NCBI GenBank assembly: GCA_011391855.1
Contig: JAABPT010000171.1
Span: 1 to 21,318, forward strand
Source of the DNA: Burkholderiales bacterium
Lineage (GTDB): Bacteria > Pseudomonadota > Gammaproteobacteria > Burkholderiales > Burkholderiaceae_C
Length of the DNA stretch: 21,318 nt
Direction of reading: 5' to 3'
Shown here: positions 14,369 to 21,318 of the stretch, piece after piece
How the letters are laid out: every line of letters starts with the position of its first letter
Position numbering within the stretch: position 1 is the first letter of the stretch
Made by a program: the position numbers and the translations under genes
The notes under the pieces: generated by a model
Databases searched by the model: none
The model's input: only the letters and a program-made list of their open reading frames with translations
Told to the model about the DNA's origin: nothing

Positions 14369-16282
14369 TCAGGCGCGGGTTTTCTGTGTTCGCAGGCCCA
14401 GCTTGAAGGCGATCATGGCGCGCAGCTTGTTCGGCAGCACCGGCTTGATGAGCAGGTGGTAGTCGTGGGTCGTGGCCTCGTCCTCGTGGCCGCCCAGGCT
14501 GCTGCCGGTGATCATGATGGCCGGCAGGCGCTCGCCCGGCCAGCGCGCGCGCAAGACCATCAGCGCGTCGATGCCGGTCAACCCCTGCGGCAGGCGGTAG
14601 TCCACCAGCAGCAGGTCGGGCTTCTCGGGCGACTCCGGGCCACCGCCTTCGGCCGCACCGGCCCAGGCACGTACCGCCTCCACACTGTCGAAGGCCGACA
14701 CGCGCGCGCCCCAGGCCTGCAGCAGCACGACCAGGCCTTCGCGCACGGCGGCCTCGTCCTCCACGACGACGAAGAAGCAGCCCTGCAGCGTCAGGCCGAT
14801 CGGCACCCGCGCGCCGGCCGCGGGCGGTTCGATACTGCGCGGCGCCTTGCCCACGGGCACCTCGATCGAGAACACCGTGCCGTGGCCGGCGCGTGAACGC
14901 ACGCCGATCGGCGCCCCCATCAGCCCCGCCAGGCGCTTCACGATGGCCAGCCCCAGCCCCAGGCCCTTGCGGTGGTGCGCCTGCAGCGGCCGGTGGCTCT
15001 GGGCCTGGAAAAATTCGTCCCAGATGCGCGGCAGGCTGGCTTCGGCGATGCCGATGCCGCTGTCCCACACCTGCAGCAGCAGCCTGTCGCCCCACGGGCG
15101 CTTGCGCAGGCGGCAGCTGACCAGCACGCCACCGTCGTCGGTGTAGCGGATGGCATTGCTGACCAGGTTGCGCAGCACACGTTCCAGCAGCACCGGGTCG
15201 GCAAAAGCCACGTGCTGCTCGCCGCGGAACGACAGCATCAGCCCCTTCTCGAAGGCAATCGGCTCGAAGTGCAGCCGCAGCCGCGCAAAGAGCTCGCGCA
15301 TGCGCAGCGGCGCGGGGTTGACGTCGACACCACCGGTGTCGATGCGCGTGATGTCCAGCAGCTCGCCGAACAGGCCTTCCAGCGCGTCGACCGATTCGTT
15401 GATGCTGTTCACCAGCGAGGCCACCTCGGGGTCGTGGCTGCGCTGGCGCAGCGCCTCGGCGAACAGGCCCATGGCGTGCAGCGGCTGGCGCAGGTCGTGG
15501 CTGGCGGCGGCGAAGAACTGTGTCTTGGCGCGGTTGGCAGCCTCGGCGGTGCGGCGCGCCTCGTCGGCCACGCGCCTGGTCGCTTCAGTGGCGGCCACCT
15601 CGGTGCGCAACTGCGCCGCCAGCTGGTCGGTGCGCTCCTTGAGCGCGATGGCCTGGCCCAGCGCGGTGAGGTGGGTGCGCGCCATCAGCACCGTGGCAAT
15701 GAACAGGATGGTCACGATCACCGCCAGGCCCAGATGGCCGCTTTGGCTGCTGTCGCTGGCGATGCGCACGATCGTTGGCGTGAGCACGAGGCTGATGAAC
15801 GACAGGAAGACCCAGGCCTGCGTGGCCAGCAATTGCACCGAGCTGACGCAGATGCCGTAGACGACGAGGATCAGCGCGATCTTGTCGTAGGGCGTGCCCA
15901 GCCCCCAGAAAAGCCAAACCGCGATGCCCCACATGCTGCCCTGCAGCACCACCAGCACGCGCCAACTGCGCCGCCAAGCCAGCAGCCGGGCCTCGTCGGC
16001 CGCGGGTTCGCGCAGGTAGCGCAGGTAGTGCAGCAGCCGCAGCACCCACAGCGCCATCACCGTCCCCAGCCAGCCCCACAGGCGCCAGATTTCGGCCAGC
16101 GGCGCGTACACCGCGGCCACGACGCCGATGGCCAGCAAATAGCCGACCAGCGTCGCCGGCGTCTGCACATAGAGGGCGCGCATGTGGTCGATGCCGCTGC
16201 CGGCCGACCAGCGCACCAGGCTGCGCAGCGGGCGCTCCAGGGTGGGGTCGGCGCTCGGCGCGGCAAGGCGGTGCGGTTCCAT
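14369..16282 (-). CDS. Hybrid sensor histidine kinase with C-terminal receiver domain
   Basis: A 637-residue inner-membrane kinase. Residues about 42-200 hold about six hydrophobic helices and no large periplasmic loop, so sensing is probably within the membrane. A coiled coil (about 205-255) leads to the phosphoacceptor His262 in AASHDLRQPLHAMGLF. The ATPase domain has the N box RNLVSNAIRYT (371-381), DSGIGI (407-412) and GLGLGLAIV (440-448). A receiver domain follows at about 500-630, with acidic residues at 508-510, Asp561 in LLVDYRLP and Lys613. The RR gene lies 69 bp upstream on the same strand, so the two form an operon. The SHDLRQPLHA H-box belongs to a family with a built-in receiver, which implies internal phosphate transfer or a brake. 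The signal is unknown. Confidence 0.93.
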   Translation of the reverse strand: MEPHRLAAPSADPTLERPLRSLVRWSAGSGIDHMRALYVQTPATLVGYLLAIGVVAAVYAPLAEIWRLWGWLGTVMALWVLRLLHYLRYLREPAADEARLLAWRRSWRVLVVLQGSMWGIAVWLFWGLGTPYDKIALILVVYGICVSSVQLLATQAWVFLSFISLVLTPTIVRIASDSSQSGHLGLAVIVTILFIATVLMARTHLTALGQAIALKERTDQLAAQLRTEVAATEATRRVADEARRTAEAANRAKTQFFAAASHDLRQPLHAMGLFAEALRQRSHDPEVASLVNSINESVDALEGLFGELLDITRIDTGGVDVNPAPLRMRELFARLRLHFEPIAFEKGLMLSFRGEQHVAFADPVLLERVLRNLVSNAIRYTDDGGVLVSCRLRKRPWGDRLLLQVWDSGIGIAEASLPRIWDEFFQAQSHRPLQAHHRKGLGLGLAIVKRLAGLMGAPIGVRSRAGHGTVFSIEVPVGKAPRSIEPPAAGARVPIGLTLQGCFFVVVEDEAAVREGLVVLLQAWGARVSAFDSVEAVRAWAGAAEGGGPESPEKPDLLLVDYRLPQGLTGIDALMVLRARWPGERLPAIMITGSSLGGHEDEATTHDYHLLIKPVLPNKLRAMIAFKLGLRTQKTRA

Positions 16283-16351
16283 GCGGCAGGCGCCCAGCAG
16301 ATGTCAGTCGGGCCAACGAAGTGGCGTGGTGTCGGCTGCGGCCGCGCAGCG

Positions 16352-17116
16352 CTAACGCTGCGGCGGCCGCCGCGCGAAGAAGCCGCCCTGGCCCTGCGTC
16401 ATCTGGCTCACCGCCAGCACGGCCTGGGTGCGCGAACTCACGCCCAAGGCGCGCAGCACCGCGGCCACATGGTCCTTGACGGTTTCCACCGACAGGTTGA
16501 GCTGGCGCGCGATGAGCTTGTTGGGCAGGCCCTGCAGCAGCAGCGAAAGCACCTCGGCCTGGCGCGGCGTCAGGCCCACGTCGTCGATCGACGGCAGCTT
16601 CTGATGCGGCTCGGGCTGCGCCGCCGCGCCCAGTGGCGCGACTTCGGTCGCGGCGGGACCCGCGGTGCGCATCACGTCGGGCACGGTGTCGCCGCCGCTG
16701 CGACTGCCGGGCAAGAAGTCCAGCCCCAGCATTGAAGGCGGCACGTACATCGACCCCGACATCACCATGCGCAGCGCCTCGTGCAGTTCGCCGTGCGACG
16801 AACGCTTGGGCACGAAACCCATGGCCCCCAGGTCGATGGCGCGGATGACGTCGCTGGCGCGGTCGGAAGCCGAGACCACCACCACCGGCACCGCCGGGTA
16901 GGCGGCGCGAAATTCGGCCAGCAGGTCGAAGCCGTCGGCGTCGCCCAGTGCCAGATCGAGCAGCACGAGGTCGTATTCGGGGTCTTCGCGCAAGGTGGCG
17001 CGCGCACCGGCCGCGCTGTCGACACCGACCACGGTGACGTCGCTGCCGATGCTCTGGATCACCGCCTGCAGCGCGGCCAGGATGAGCGGGTGATCGTCGA
17101 CCAGCAGCACTTTCAT
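16352..17116 (-). CDS. NarL/LuxR-family response regulator
   Basis: A 254-residue DNA-binding regulator. The receiver has Asp7/Asp8, the phosphoacceptor Asp54 in VLLDLALGDADG, and Lys104. A linker of about 60 residues, rich in Pro/Ala/Gly (about 130-178), is longer than usual. The LuxR-type helix-turn-helix is at about 180-237 (LTPRQAEVLSLLLQGLPNKLIARQL, then SVETVKDHVAAVL). It is the first gene of an operon with the hybrid kinase. Start at MKVLLVDDHP; upstream in-frame sequence is not protein-like. An inverted repeat, CACCCC-N6-GGGGTA, lies 72 bp upstream of the start. Confidence 0.94.
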   Translation of the reverse strand: MKVLLVDDHPLILAALQAVIQSIGSDVTVVGVDSAAGARATLREDPEYDLVLLDLALGDADGFDLLAEFRAAYPAVPVVVVSASDRASDVIRAIDLGAMGFVPKRSSHGELHEALRMVMSGSMYVPPSMLGLDFLPGSRSGGDTVPDVMRTAGPAATEVAPLGAAAQPEPHQKLPSIDDVGLTPRQAEVLSLLLQGLPNKLIARQLNLSVETVKDHVAAVLRALGVSSRTQAVLAVSQMTQGQGGFFARRPPQR

Positions 17117-17187
17117 GTTGTCTCTACGCCCCGGCGTTCTGTCGTTTTCAACCGCTGCATTCTGTGCCAAGGCCGCAACGCATGAGG

Positions 17188-17205
17188 CACCCCACCTTGG
17201 GGGTA
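17188..17205. promoter_or_regulatory. Inverted repeat upstream of the response regulator gene
   Basis: CACCCC (17188-17193) and GGGGTA (17200-17205) form arms with one mismatch around 6 bp; on the minus strand it reads TACCCC-N6-GGGGTG. A CAGAAT -10-like hexamer on the minus strand lies downstream at about 17159-17164. Autoregulation or another activator site is inferred. Confidence 0.35.
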
Positions 17206-17219
17206 CCGGAAGACCGGCG

Positions 17220-17672
17220 CTAGACGTAGCGCCGCGACACCGACTCGGCCACGCAAGCCGGTTTGTCCGAGCCTTCGAGTTCCACGACGCTTTCCACCGT
17301 GAGCTGAGCCCCGCCGGGCAGCGGCTCGTACGCGCGCAGCGTGAAGCGGCCGCGCACAAGGCTGCCGGCCCGCACGGGAGCCGGGAATCGCACGCGGTTC
17401 AGGCCGTAGTTGACACCCATGCGCACGTCGTCGATGGCGAAGCCGGTCTCGAACAGCACCGGCAGCAGGCTCAGCGTGAGAAAGCCGTGCGCCACCGTGG
17501 CGCCGAAGGGACCGGCCGCGGCACGCGCCGGGTCGGTGTGAATCCACTGGTGGTCGCCGGTGGCGCGGGCGAAGAGGTCGATGCGCTCCTGGTCCACGTG
17601 CAGCCAGTCGCTGTGGCCGATCTCCTGCCCCACCAGGGCTTGCAGGTCGGCCAGATGCGCGTAGTGTTTCAT
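17220..17672 (-). CDS. MaoC-type (R)-enoyl-CoA hydratase domain protein
   Basis: A 150-residue single hot-dog domain. The hydratase 2 motif is FARATGDHQWIHTDPARA at 34-51, with catalytic Asp40 and His45 spaced as in PhaJ (Asp31/His36), followed by GPFGATVAHGFLTLSLLP. The family hydrates trans-2-enoyl-CoA to (R)-3-hydroxyacyl-CoA, feeding fatty acid or PHA metabolism; the acyl specificity is unknown. The start overlaps the stop of the upstream parA-like gene by 4 bp (ATGA), so they are co-translated. The PhaZ gene is in the window but far off, so a PHA role is only suggested. Confidence 0.9.
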   Translation of the reverse strand: MKHYAHLADLQALVGQEIGHSDWLHVDQERIDLFARATGDHQWIHTDPARAAAGPFGATVAHGFLTLSLLPVLFETGFAIDDVRMGVNYGLNRVRFPAPVRAGSLVRGRFTLRAYEPLPGGAQLTVESVVELEGSDKPACVAESVSRRYV

Positions 17673-18298
17673 CGGCCCACCCAGGCCGCCAAAGGCTGCC
17701 ACTGTTCCAGGTCGCGCTCGACGCGGCTCGGCGCCACGTCCCACAGCGTGAGCCCGTGCGCCGCCAGCTGCACGTAGTTCTGCGTTTCGCGCAGCCAGCC
17801 CACCACCGGCACCGGCAGCGTCGACAAGTAGTGGTGCAACTGCTCGTTGGCCCGCGTGTGCTCGCGCACGCGCATGCCCACCAGGCCCAGCTGCACCTCA
17901 CCCGCACGGCGGTGTTCGCGCAGCGCCGCCACGAAGGCGTGCGTGGCCTGGATATCGAACAGGCTGGGCTGCAGCGGAATGAGCATGCGGTCGGCGATGC
18001 GCATCACCGCGTCCAGCCGCTTGCCATGCAGGCCGGCCGGCGTGTCCAGCACCACGTGCGTGGTGCCCTTGGGCGGCTTGACGATGTCGTTGCCGGCCAC
18101 GTCCCAGCTGCGGATGGCCGGCAGTTGTGATGGCCCGAATTTCTCGCGCAGCGCCAGCCACTGGCGTGCCGACTGCTGCCGGTCCACGTCGCCGAGCATC
18201 ACCGCATGGCCGGCAGCGGCCAGGTACCCGGCAATATTGGTGGCCAGCGTGCTCTTGCCGACGCCGCCCTTGGGGTTGGCGACCACGATCACGGGCAT
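17669..18298 (-). CDS. Orphan ParA family ATPase
   Basis: A 209-residue P-loop ATPase. The deviant Walker A motif KGGVGKST is at 10-17, Walker A' is in MLGDVDRQQSARQW (about 34-47), and Walker B is VVLDTPAG (about 82-89). It has no N-terminal DNA-binding helix-turn-helix and no parB, minC/E or replication gene beside it, so it is a short, orphan ParA/MinD-type protein rather than a chromosome or plasmid partition cassette. GAGGAG lies 5-6 bp before the ATG at 18298; a further in-frame ATG at 18328 has no such site. It is coupled to the MaoC gene by a 4-bp overlap. It may position a protein or complex, but the cargo is unknown. Confidence 0.9.
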   Translation of the reverse strand: MPVIVVANPKGGVGKSTLATNIAGYLAAAGHAVMLGDVDRQQSARQWLALREKFGPSQLPAIRSWDVAGNDIVKPPKGTTHVVLDTPAGLHGKRLDAVMRIADRMLIPLQPSLFDIQATHAFVAALREHRRAGEVQLGLVGMRVREHTRANEQLHHYLSTLPVPVVGWLRETQNYVQLAAHGLTLWDVAPSRVERDLEQWQPLAAWVGR

Positions 18299-18416
18299 GA
18301 AGACTCCTCGCAGTGCCTGTTGCGGCACCTGGGCGCCGATGGTAGCGCCCTGCCGTGGCGCGCGACTTCAAGCCGTCCCGCGGCAGTTCAACCCCGGTCC
18401 GCGCCGGACGGCCCGG

Positions 18417-19010
18417 TCAGGCGAGCCGGCAGGCCTCGTCGAACGACAAGCGAGGGCTGCGCGGCATCAGCTTGGCCGGATCACCCCTGCCCAGCGTGCA
18501 GACGAAATTGGTGCGCACCTCGGTGCCGGCCCAGAAGGCTTTGTCCATCTTCTCGGCGTCGAAACCGCTCATCGGGCCGCAGTCCAGCCCCAGTGCGCGG
18601 GCCGCCAGGATCAGGTAGCCGCCCTGCAAGCTGGAATTGCGCATGGCGGAACTGGCGATGAGCTCGGGCTTGCCGGCGAACCACGAACGGGCGTCGGTGT
18701 GCGGAAACAGCTTGGGCAGTTGCTCGTGGAAGGCCATGTCCATGCCGATGATCACCGTCACCGGCGCCTCGCGCACCTTTTGCTGGTTGCCCGGACTCAT
18801 GCAGTCCAGCAGACTGGCCTTGGCCTCGGCGCTGCGCACGAACACGAAACGCGCCGGGCTGCTGTTGGCCGCGGTCGGGGCCCACTTCAGCAGTTCGTAG
18901 AGTTCACGCAGGCGCTCTTCGGGCAGCGGCTCGTCCAGGTAGCCGTTCTGCGTGCGGGCCGCGGTGAAGAGTTGGGCGGTGGTGACCTGGGCAACGTGGG
19001 CGGGGTTCAT
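18417..19010 (-). CDS. rutE: Malonic semialdehyde reductase, RutE/HadB nitroreductase family
   Basis: A 197-residue FMN-dependent reductase. Many stretches agree with E. coli RutE: LFTAARTQNGY, LLKWAPTAANSSPARFVFVR, LFPHTDARSWFAG, RNSSLQGGYLILAARALGLDCGPMSGFD and PRLSFDEAC. RutE reduces the malonic semialdehyde formed in uracil catabolism to 3-hydroxypropionate. No other rut genes are here, so it may instead act on malonic semialdehyde from another source or on related substrates. The start at MNPAHV fits the family length; an in-frame ATG at 19070 would overlap the divergent DUF1841 gene. No clear ribosome binding site. Confidence 0.9.
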   Translation of the reverse strand: MNPAHVAQVTTAQLFTAARTQNGYLDEPLPEERLRELYELLKWAPTAANSSPARFVFVRSAEAKASLLDCMSPGNQQKVREAPVTVIIGMDMAFHEQLPKLFPHTDARSWFAGKPELIASSAMRNSSLQGGYLILAARALGLDCGPMSGFDAEKMDKAFWAGTEVRTNFVCTLGRGDPAKLMPRSPRLSFDEACRLA

Positions 19011-19044
19011 CGGGTGGGCCGCAGCCGGCCGGAGTGAGGGAAGC

Positions 19045-19054
19045 GACAATTCTC
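19045..19054. promoter_or_regulatory. Overlapping divergent -10 elements between rutE and the DUF1841 gene
   Basis: In the 46-bp divergent gap, GACAAT (19045-19050, plus) and GAGAAT (19049-19054, minus) overlap within a near-palindrome. On the plus strand the ATG begins 7 bp after the -10, which would make the DUF1841 mRNA leaderless. Confidence 0.35.
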
Positions 19055-19056
19055 GG

Positions 19057-19488
19057 ATGTTCCAGCCCAATCAGTCCGACGTGAGGCGATTCTTCTGCGC
19101 CGCCTACGCCGGCCAGCGCGCCGGGGCGCCGCTGGACCCGATGAGTTCGATCGCCGCGCGCTGGATCGCCGAGCATCCCGAATACCATGCCGGCCTGGCC
19201 GACGAAGCGGCGGCCTTGCAGGCGGTCTACACGGTGGAAGAAGGACGCACGAACCCGTTCCTGCACCTGGCCATGCACTTGACGATCGAGGAGCAGGTGG
19301 CGATCGACCAGCCCACCGGCATCCGCCAGGCGCTGCAATTGCTGGCCGCGCGACGCAGCTCGCTGCACGAGGCCCACCACGAGGTGATGGAATGCCTGGG
19401 CGAAATGGTCTGGGCCTCGCAGCGCAGCGGGCTGCCACCCGACGGGCAGGCCTATATCGACGCCGTGCGGCGCCGGGCGATGCGCTGA
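19057..19488 (+). CDS. DUF1841 family protein
   Basis: A 143-residue cytoplasmic protein of unknown function. The start MFQPNQSDVRRFFCAAYAGQR and the central NPFLHLAMHLTIEEQVAIDQP, then HEAHHEVMECLGEMVWASQR, are the conserved blocks of DUF1841. They form three His/Glu-rich segments (HLAMHL, EAHHEVME) that could bind a metal, but no enzyme activity is known to me. It is divergent from rutE with 46 bp between. The only purine-rich stretch upstream (GAGGG) is 16 bp from the ATG, too far for a normal binding site. Confidence 0.88.
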   Translation: MFQPNQSDVRRFFCAAYAGQRAGAPLDPMSSIAARWIAEHPEYHAGLADEAAALQAVYTVEEGRTNPFLHLAMHLTIEEQVAIDQPTGIRQALQLLAARRSSLHEAHHEVMECLGEMVWASQRSGLPPDGQAYIDAVRRRAMR

Positions 19489-19495
19489 ACCCCGC

Positions 19496-19563
19496 GTGAT
19501 GCCGGCTTGAGCCGACGAAGTGCCGAAGTAACGCCGACGTGATGCCGGCGTGAGCCGACGACC
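19496..19563. repeat. GCCG-headed 10/11-bp periodic repeat with a 23-bp direct repeat
   Basis: Two 23-bp copies beginning GTGATGCCGGC (19496-19518 and 19539-19561) differ at one base. The whole stretch can be cut into consecutive units starting GCCG at 19501, 19511, 19522, 19533, 19544 and 19554, that is, at 10- or 11-bp spacing. It fills most of the convergent gap between the DUF1841 and HD-GYP genes. Confidence 0.75.
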
Positions 19564-19586
19564 CTGCCACCTGGGGACTGCGCAGC

Positions 19587-20855
19587 TCAGGACGGGATCT
19601 GCGCCAGGATGGCGGGGTCGACCCACAGTTCGTTCAAGTGCGGGAATTTCGCTGCCCCGCCGGCCTCCCGACCAACGATGCGGTCGGTGCTGCCGGGCCG
19701 CGAAAGGTCCAGCCGCACGGGCGCGATCGGCATTTCGTTGCGTGCCGAATAAAAGATCTTGACCACCGGCGCCACCAGGTGGCCCGGGTTCTGCTCGATG
19801 ACCACCGCCAGCCGGCCCGATTCCAGCCGCACCACCGAACCCGTGGGATAGATGCCCAGGCTCTGCACGAAGGCGCCGAACAGCGCGGGGTCGAAATGCC
19901 CCTTCCAACCGGCCATGCGGGCGATCGACTGCGCCGGGTCCCAACCTGCCTTGTAGGGGCGGTTGGAGGTGATGGCGTCGTAGACATCGCAAATGGCCCC
20001 CATGCGCGCCAGCGGCGTGAAGGCGTCGCCACTGAGCCGCTGCGGGTAGCCCGAGCCGTCGACGCGCTCGTGGTGGTGCAGCACGACGTCCAGCATCTCG
20101 GGCGTGGCACCCCGGCCTTCCTGCAGCAGCGCGTGGCCGCGCTCGGGATGGCTGCGGATGACCTCGTATTCCTCGTCCGTCAGCTTGCCCGGCTTGTTCA
20201 ACACTTCCAGCGGCATCACCGCCTTGCCCACGTCGTGCATCAGTCCGGCCAGGCCAGCGGCACGGCAGGCCGCCTCGTCCATACCCAGCGTGCGGCCCAG
20301 CGCCACCATCAGTGCACACACGGCCACCGAGTGCATATAGCTGTAGTTGTCCTGCGTCTTCAGCCGCGCCAGGCTCACCAGTGCGTCGGGGTTGCGCCAG
20401 ACCGAGCGCGTGATGTCCTCCACCAGCGGCAGGCAGCTCTCGGCGTCGACGGTGCGGCCCATGCGGGCCTCGTGGAACATGGCCACCACCGCCTCGCGGC
20501 CGCGCTGGCAGATGGCGGCGGCACGCTGCACTTCGTCGGCCGCCGAGTTCGACGCGACAGGTGCCTCGACCGGCGCTGCCGCAGGCGGCAAGGTGGTAGC
20601 GAGCGATGGCCCGCCGTCGAGCCGGGGCCGCGGCAGCACCTGTGCACCGTCGGGCTCGTGCATCTCGGCCAGGTCCAGGCCCAGCCGGGTGTCGATCCAG
20701 CACTCGGCGATCGGGCACTCGTGCAGCCGCCTCAGGTCGGCTGTGCTGTCGATGACGAAGCGCGCGCGCCAGAAGGGATGGTCGGTCCAGGCGCCTTCCA
20801 GCTTGTGCAGGTGCATGCCGATGCGGAGCTGTCTGACGGCGATCTTTTTCAGCAT
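19587..20855 (-). CDS. HD-GYP cyclic di-GMP phosphodiesterase with DUF3391 N-terminal domain
   Basis: A 422-residue cytoplasmic enzyme that probably hydrolyses c-di-GMP to pGpG or GMP. Residues about 1-130 are DUF3391 (MLKKIAVRQLRIGMHLHKLEG, then DHPFWRARFVID). A linker at about 75-105 is Pro/Ala-rich. The HD-GYP domain has His175 (YMHS), His207-Asp208 with Lys211 in MHDVGKAVMP, and HHHERVDGSGYP at 260-271. All metal and signature residues appear present, so activity is expected, unlike the GGDEF protein in the same window. The ATG at 20855 gives the standard family start; the open frame continues to 21293 only because the DNA is GC-rich. No clear ribosome binding site. Confidence 0.93.
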   Translation of the reverse strand: MLKKIAVRQLRIGMHLHKLEGAWTDHPFWRARFVIDSTADLRRLHECPIAECWIDTRLGLDLAEMHEPDGAQVLPRPRLDGGPSLATTLPPAAAPVEAPVASNSAADEVQRAAAICQRGREAVVAMFHEARMGRTVDAESCLPLVEDITRSVWRNPDALVSLARLKTQDNYSYMHSVAVCALMVALGRTLGMDEAACRAAGLAGLMHDVGKAVMPLEVLNKPGKLTDEEYEVIRSHPERGHALLQEGRGATPEMLDVVLHHHERVDGSGYPQRLSGDAFTPLARMGAICDVYDAITSNRPYKAGWDPAQSIARMAGWKGHFDPALFGAFVQSLGIYPTGSVVRLESGRLAVVIEQNPGHLVAPVVKIFYSARNEMPIAPVRLDLSRPGSTDRIVGREAGGAAKFPHLNELWVDPAILAQIPS

Positions 20856-21164
20856 GCGGCAGGCCCGCGCGGAGCCGGGAGGCGGTACGTTGAAAGGTAT
20901 ATCGGCGGCGCGGCGGCACACCTGAGGCTTCAGCAACCCAAGCCCGGCGTCGCCCACAGTCCTGGACACTGCACTTGCAGCGACGAGAGGCAAGAGTCTC
21001 CATCGCCTGGGTCCGCTCACCCGCAGTGAACAGAGGTTCGGACGCCGCACCCCCCCCCCGCAGACGCGGGGGACCCGACGGGCGCTCAACCACTCGGCAA
21101 CCGGGCCGCGGCGGGTGAGGATTGCCCCAGCGGCAGGCAAACAAGAGAACTTTGACGCAGATCG

Positions 21165-21193
21165 TTGTCGTCCGCGCGACCTCGCGTCAGAAT
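21165..21193 (+). promoter_or_regulatory. Sigma70-type promoter at the window's right edge
   Basis: TTGTCG (21165-21170) is a 4/6 match to -35, with 17 bp to CAGAAT (21188-21193) as -10. It points towards the next plus-strand gene. It is the best-spaced promoter of those seen here. Confidence 0.5.
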
Positions 21194-21296
21194 GGTCGCG
21201 TTTGAACCAGGCTCTTCGCCGATGCATCGGCCGTCGCAGCGGCAGTGGGTTGGCGCTCTGCAATGCGACTGGTCGAATGTACCGGCGTCGCACGGC

Positions 21297-21318
21297 AGGG
21301 GGAGGGCACTGCCCAATG
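21297..21318 (+). promoter_or_regulatory. Ribosome binding site and start codon of the next gene
   Basis: GGAGG (21301-21305, within a longer G-rich run) is 10 nt before the ATG at 21316-21318, the last three bases of the window. GGGCA-C-TGCCC (21304-21314) is a palindrome between them. The coding sequence itself is not visible. Confidence 0.4.

Larger units (their letters stand above)
20856..21318. other. 463-bp region upstream of the HD-GYP gene, non-coding
   Basis: No convincing complete gene is seen. Contents: a run of ten C (21050-21059); a plus-strand promoter candidate (21165-21193); and a ribosome binding site with an ATG at the window's last three bases. A short plus-strand frame from the ATG at 21222 is open to the end but has no clear binding site. 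Confidence 0.6.

Noticed and set aside
14972..16735. A 587-codon open frame on the plus strand
   Set aside because: It is antisense to the histidine kinase and the regulator; the translation is Gln/His/Arg-rich without recognisable domains.
17150..17170. A sigma54-like promoter (TGGCAC...TGC) ahead of the response regulator
   Set aside because: The GG-to-GC gap is 8 or 11 bp depending on the GC chosen, not the required 10.
17669..18298. A plasmid- or chromosome-type parAB partition locus
   Set aside because: No parB or parS-like repeats are adjacent, and the next gene is a MaoC hydratase; the ATPase is an orphan.
21030..21060. A GGTTCGGAC stretch that resembles a tRNA T-loop
   Set aside because: The flanking bases cannot form a T stem and no acceptor or anticodon arm is found.
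18904..21144. A 746-codon open frame on the minus strand
   Set aside because: It overlaps the HD-GYP gene in another frame, runs antisense through the DUF1841 gene, and has low-complexity Arg/Ala/Pro content.

Overview
The window looks like ordinary chromosome from a high-GC betaproteobacterium of the order Burkholderiales, probably Comamonadaceae or a close relative. The basis is protein content: a PHB depolymerase with a Cys nucleophile, an RnfB-like ferredoxin next to nth, zapA followed by 6S RNA, and a hybrid kinase with a LuxR-type regulator. A GC-rich intergenic repeat at 3500-3575 also resembles one I associate with Comamonadaceae. The family assignment is inference. There are no tRNA or rRNA genes, transposases, phage genes or CRISPR arrays.

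Layout. 1-2783 (+): 3' part of phaZ, an anchorless RnfB-like ferredoxin, nth, a ZapB-like coiled-coil protein and zapA, packed with 11-bp, 1-bp and 4-bp junctions. 2840-3020: 6S RNA. 3031-4397 (+): an EVE-domain protein, then a TauE/SafE permease whose GTG start directly follows a repeat and hairpin. 4433-5449 (-): a PAS-GGDEF protein with a degenerate catalytic motif. 5842-6953 (+): rpsU, yqeY and a TIGR01244 protein. 7066-9470 (+): TRAP small and large permeases, with the Tat-exported binding protein convergent at 9581-10663 (-) across a shared bidirectional terminator.

10855-13486: pmbA/tldE (-) divergent from darP/yjgA and mog (+). 13514-14293 (-): cysE. 14369-17116 (-): a LuxR-type response regulator followed by a hybrid histidine kinase. 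17220-18298 (-): an orphan ParA ATPase overlapping a MaoC-type hydratase. 18417-19010 (-): RutE-family malonic semialdehyde reductase, divergent from a DUF1841 gene (19057-19488, +). 19587-20855 (-): an intact HD-GYP phosphodiesterase. The last 460 bp are non-coding apart from a probable plus-strand promoter and ribosome binding site for a gene beginning at the window edge.

Functional themes are carbon storage (phaZ), carboxylate uptake (FcbT/TakP-type TRAP), c-di-GMP signalling (degenerate GGDEF, HD-GYP), two-component signalling, cell division and growth-phase control (zapA, 6S RNA), and cysteine and molybdopterin synthesis. No convincing new multi-gene system is visible. The more unusual items are the inactive-looking GGDEF protein, the ParA-MaoC coupling, the anchorless RnfB, and several helically phased or palindromic intergenic elements.
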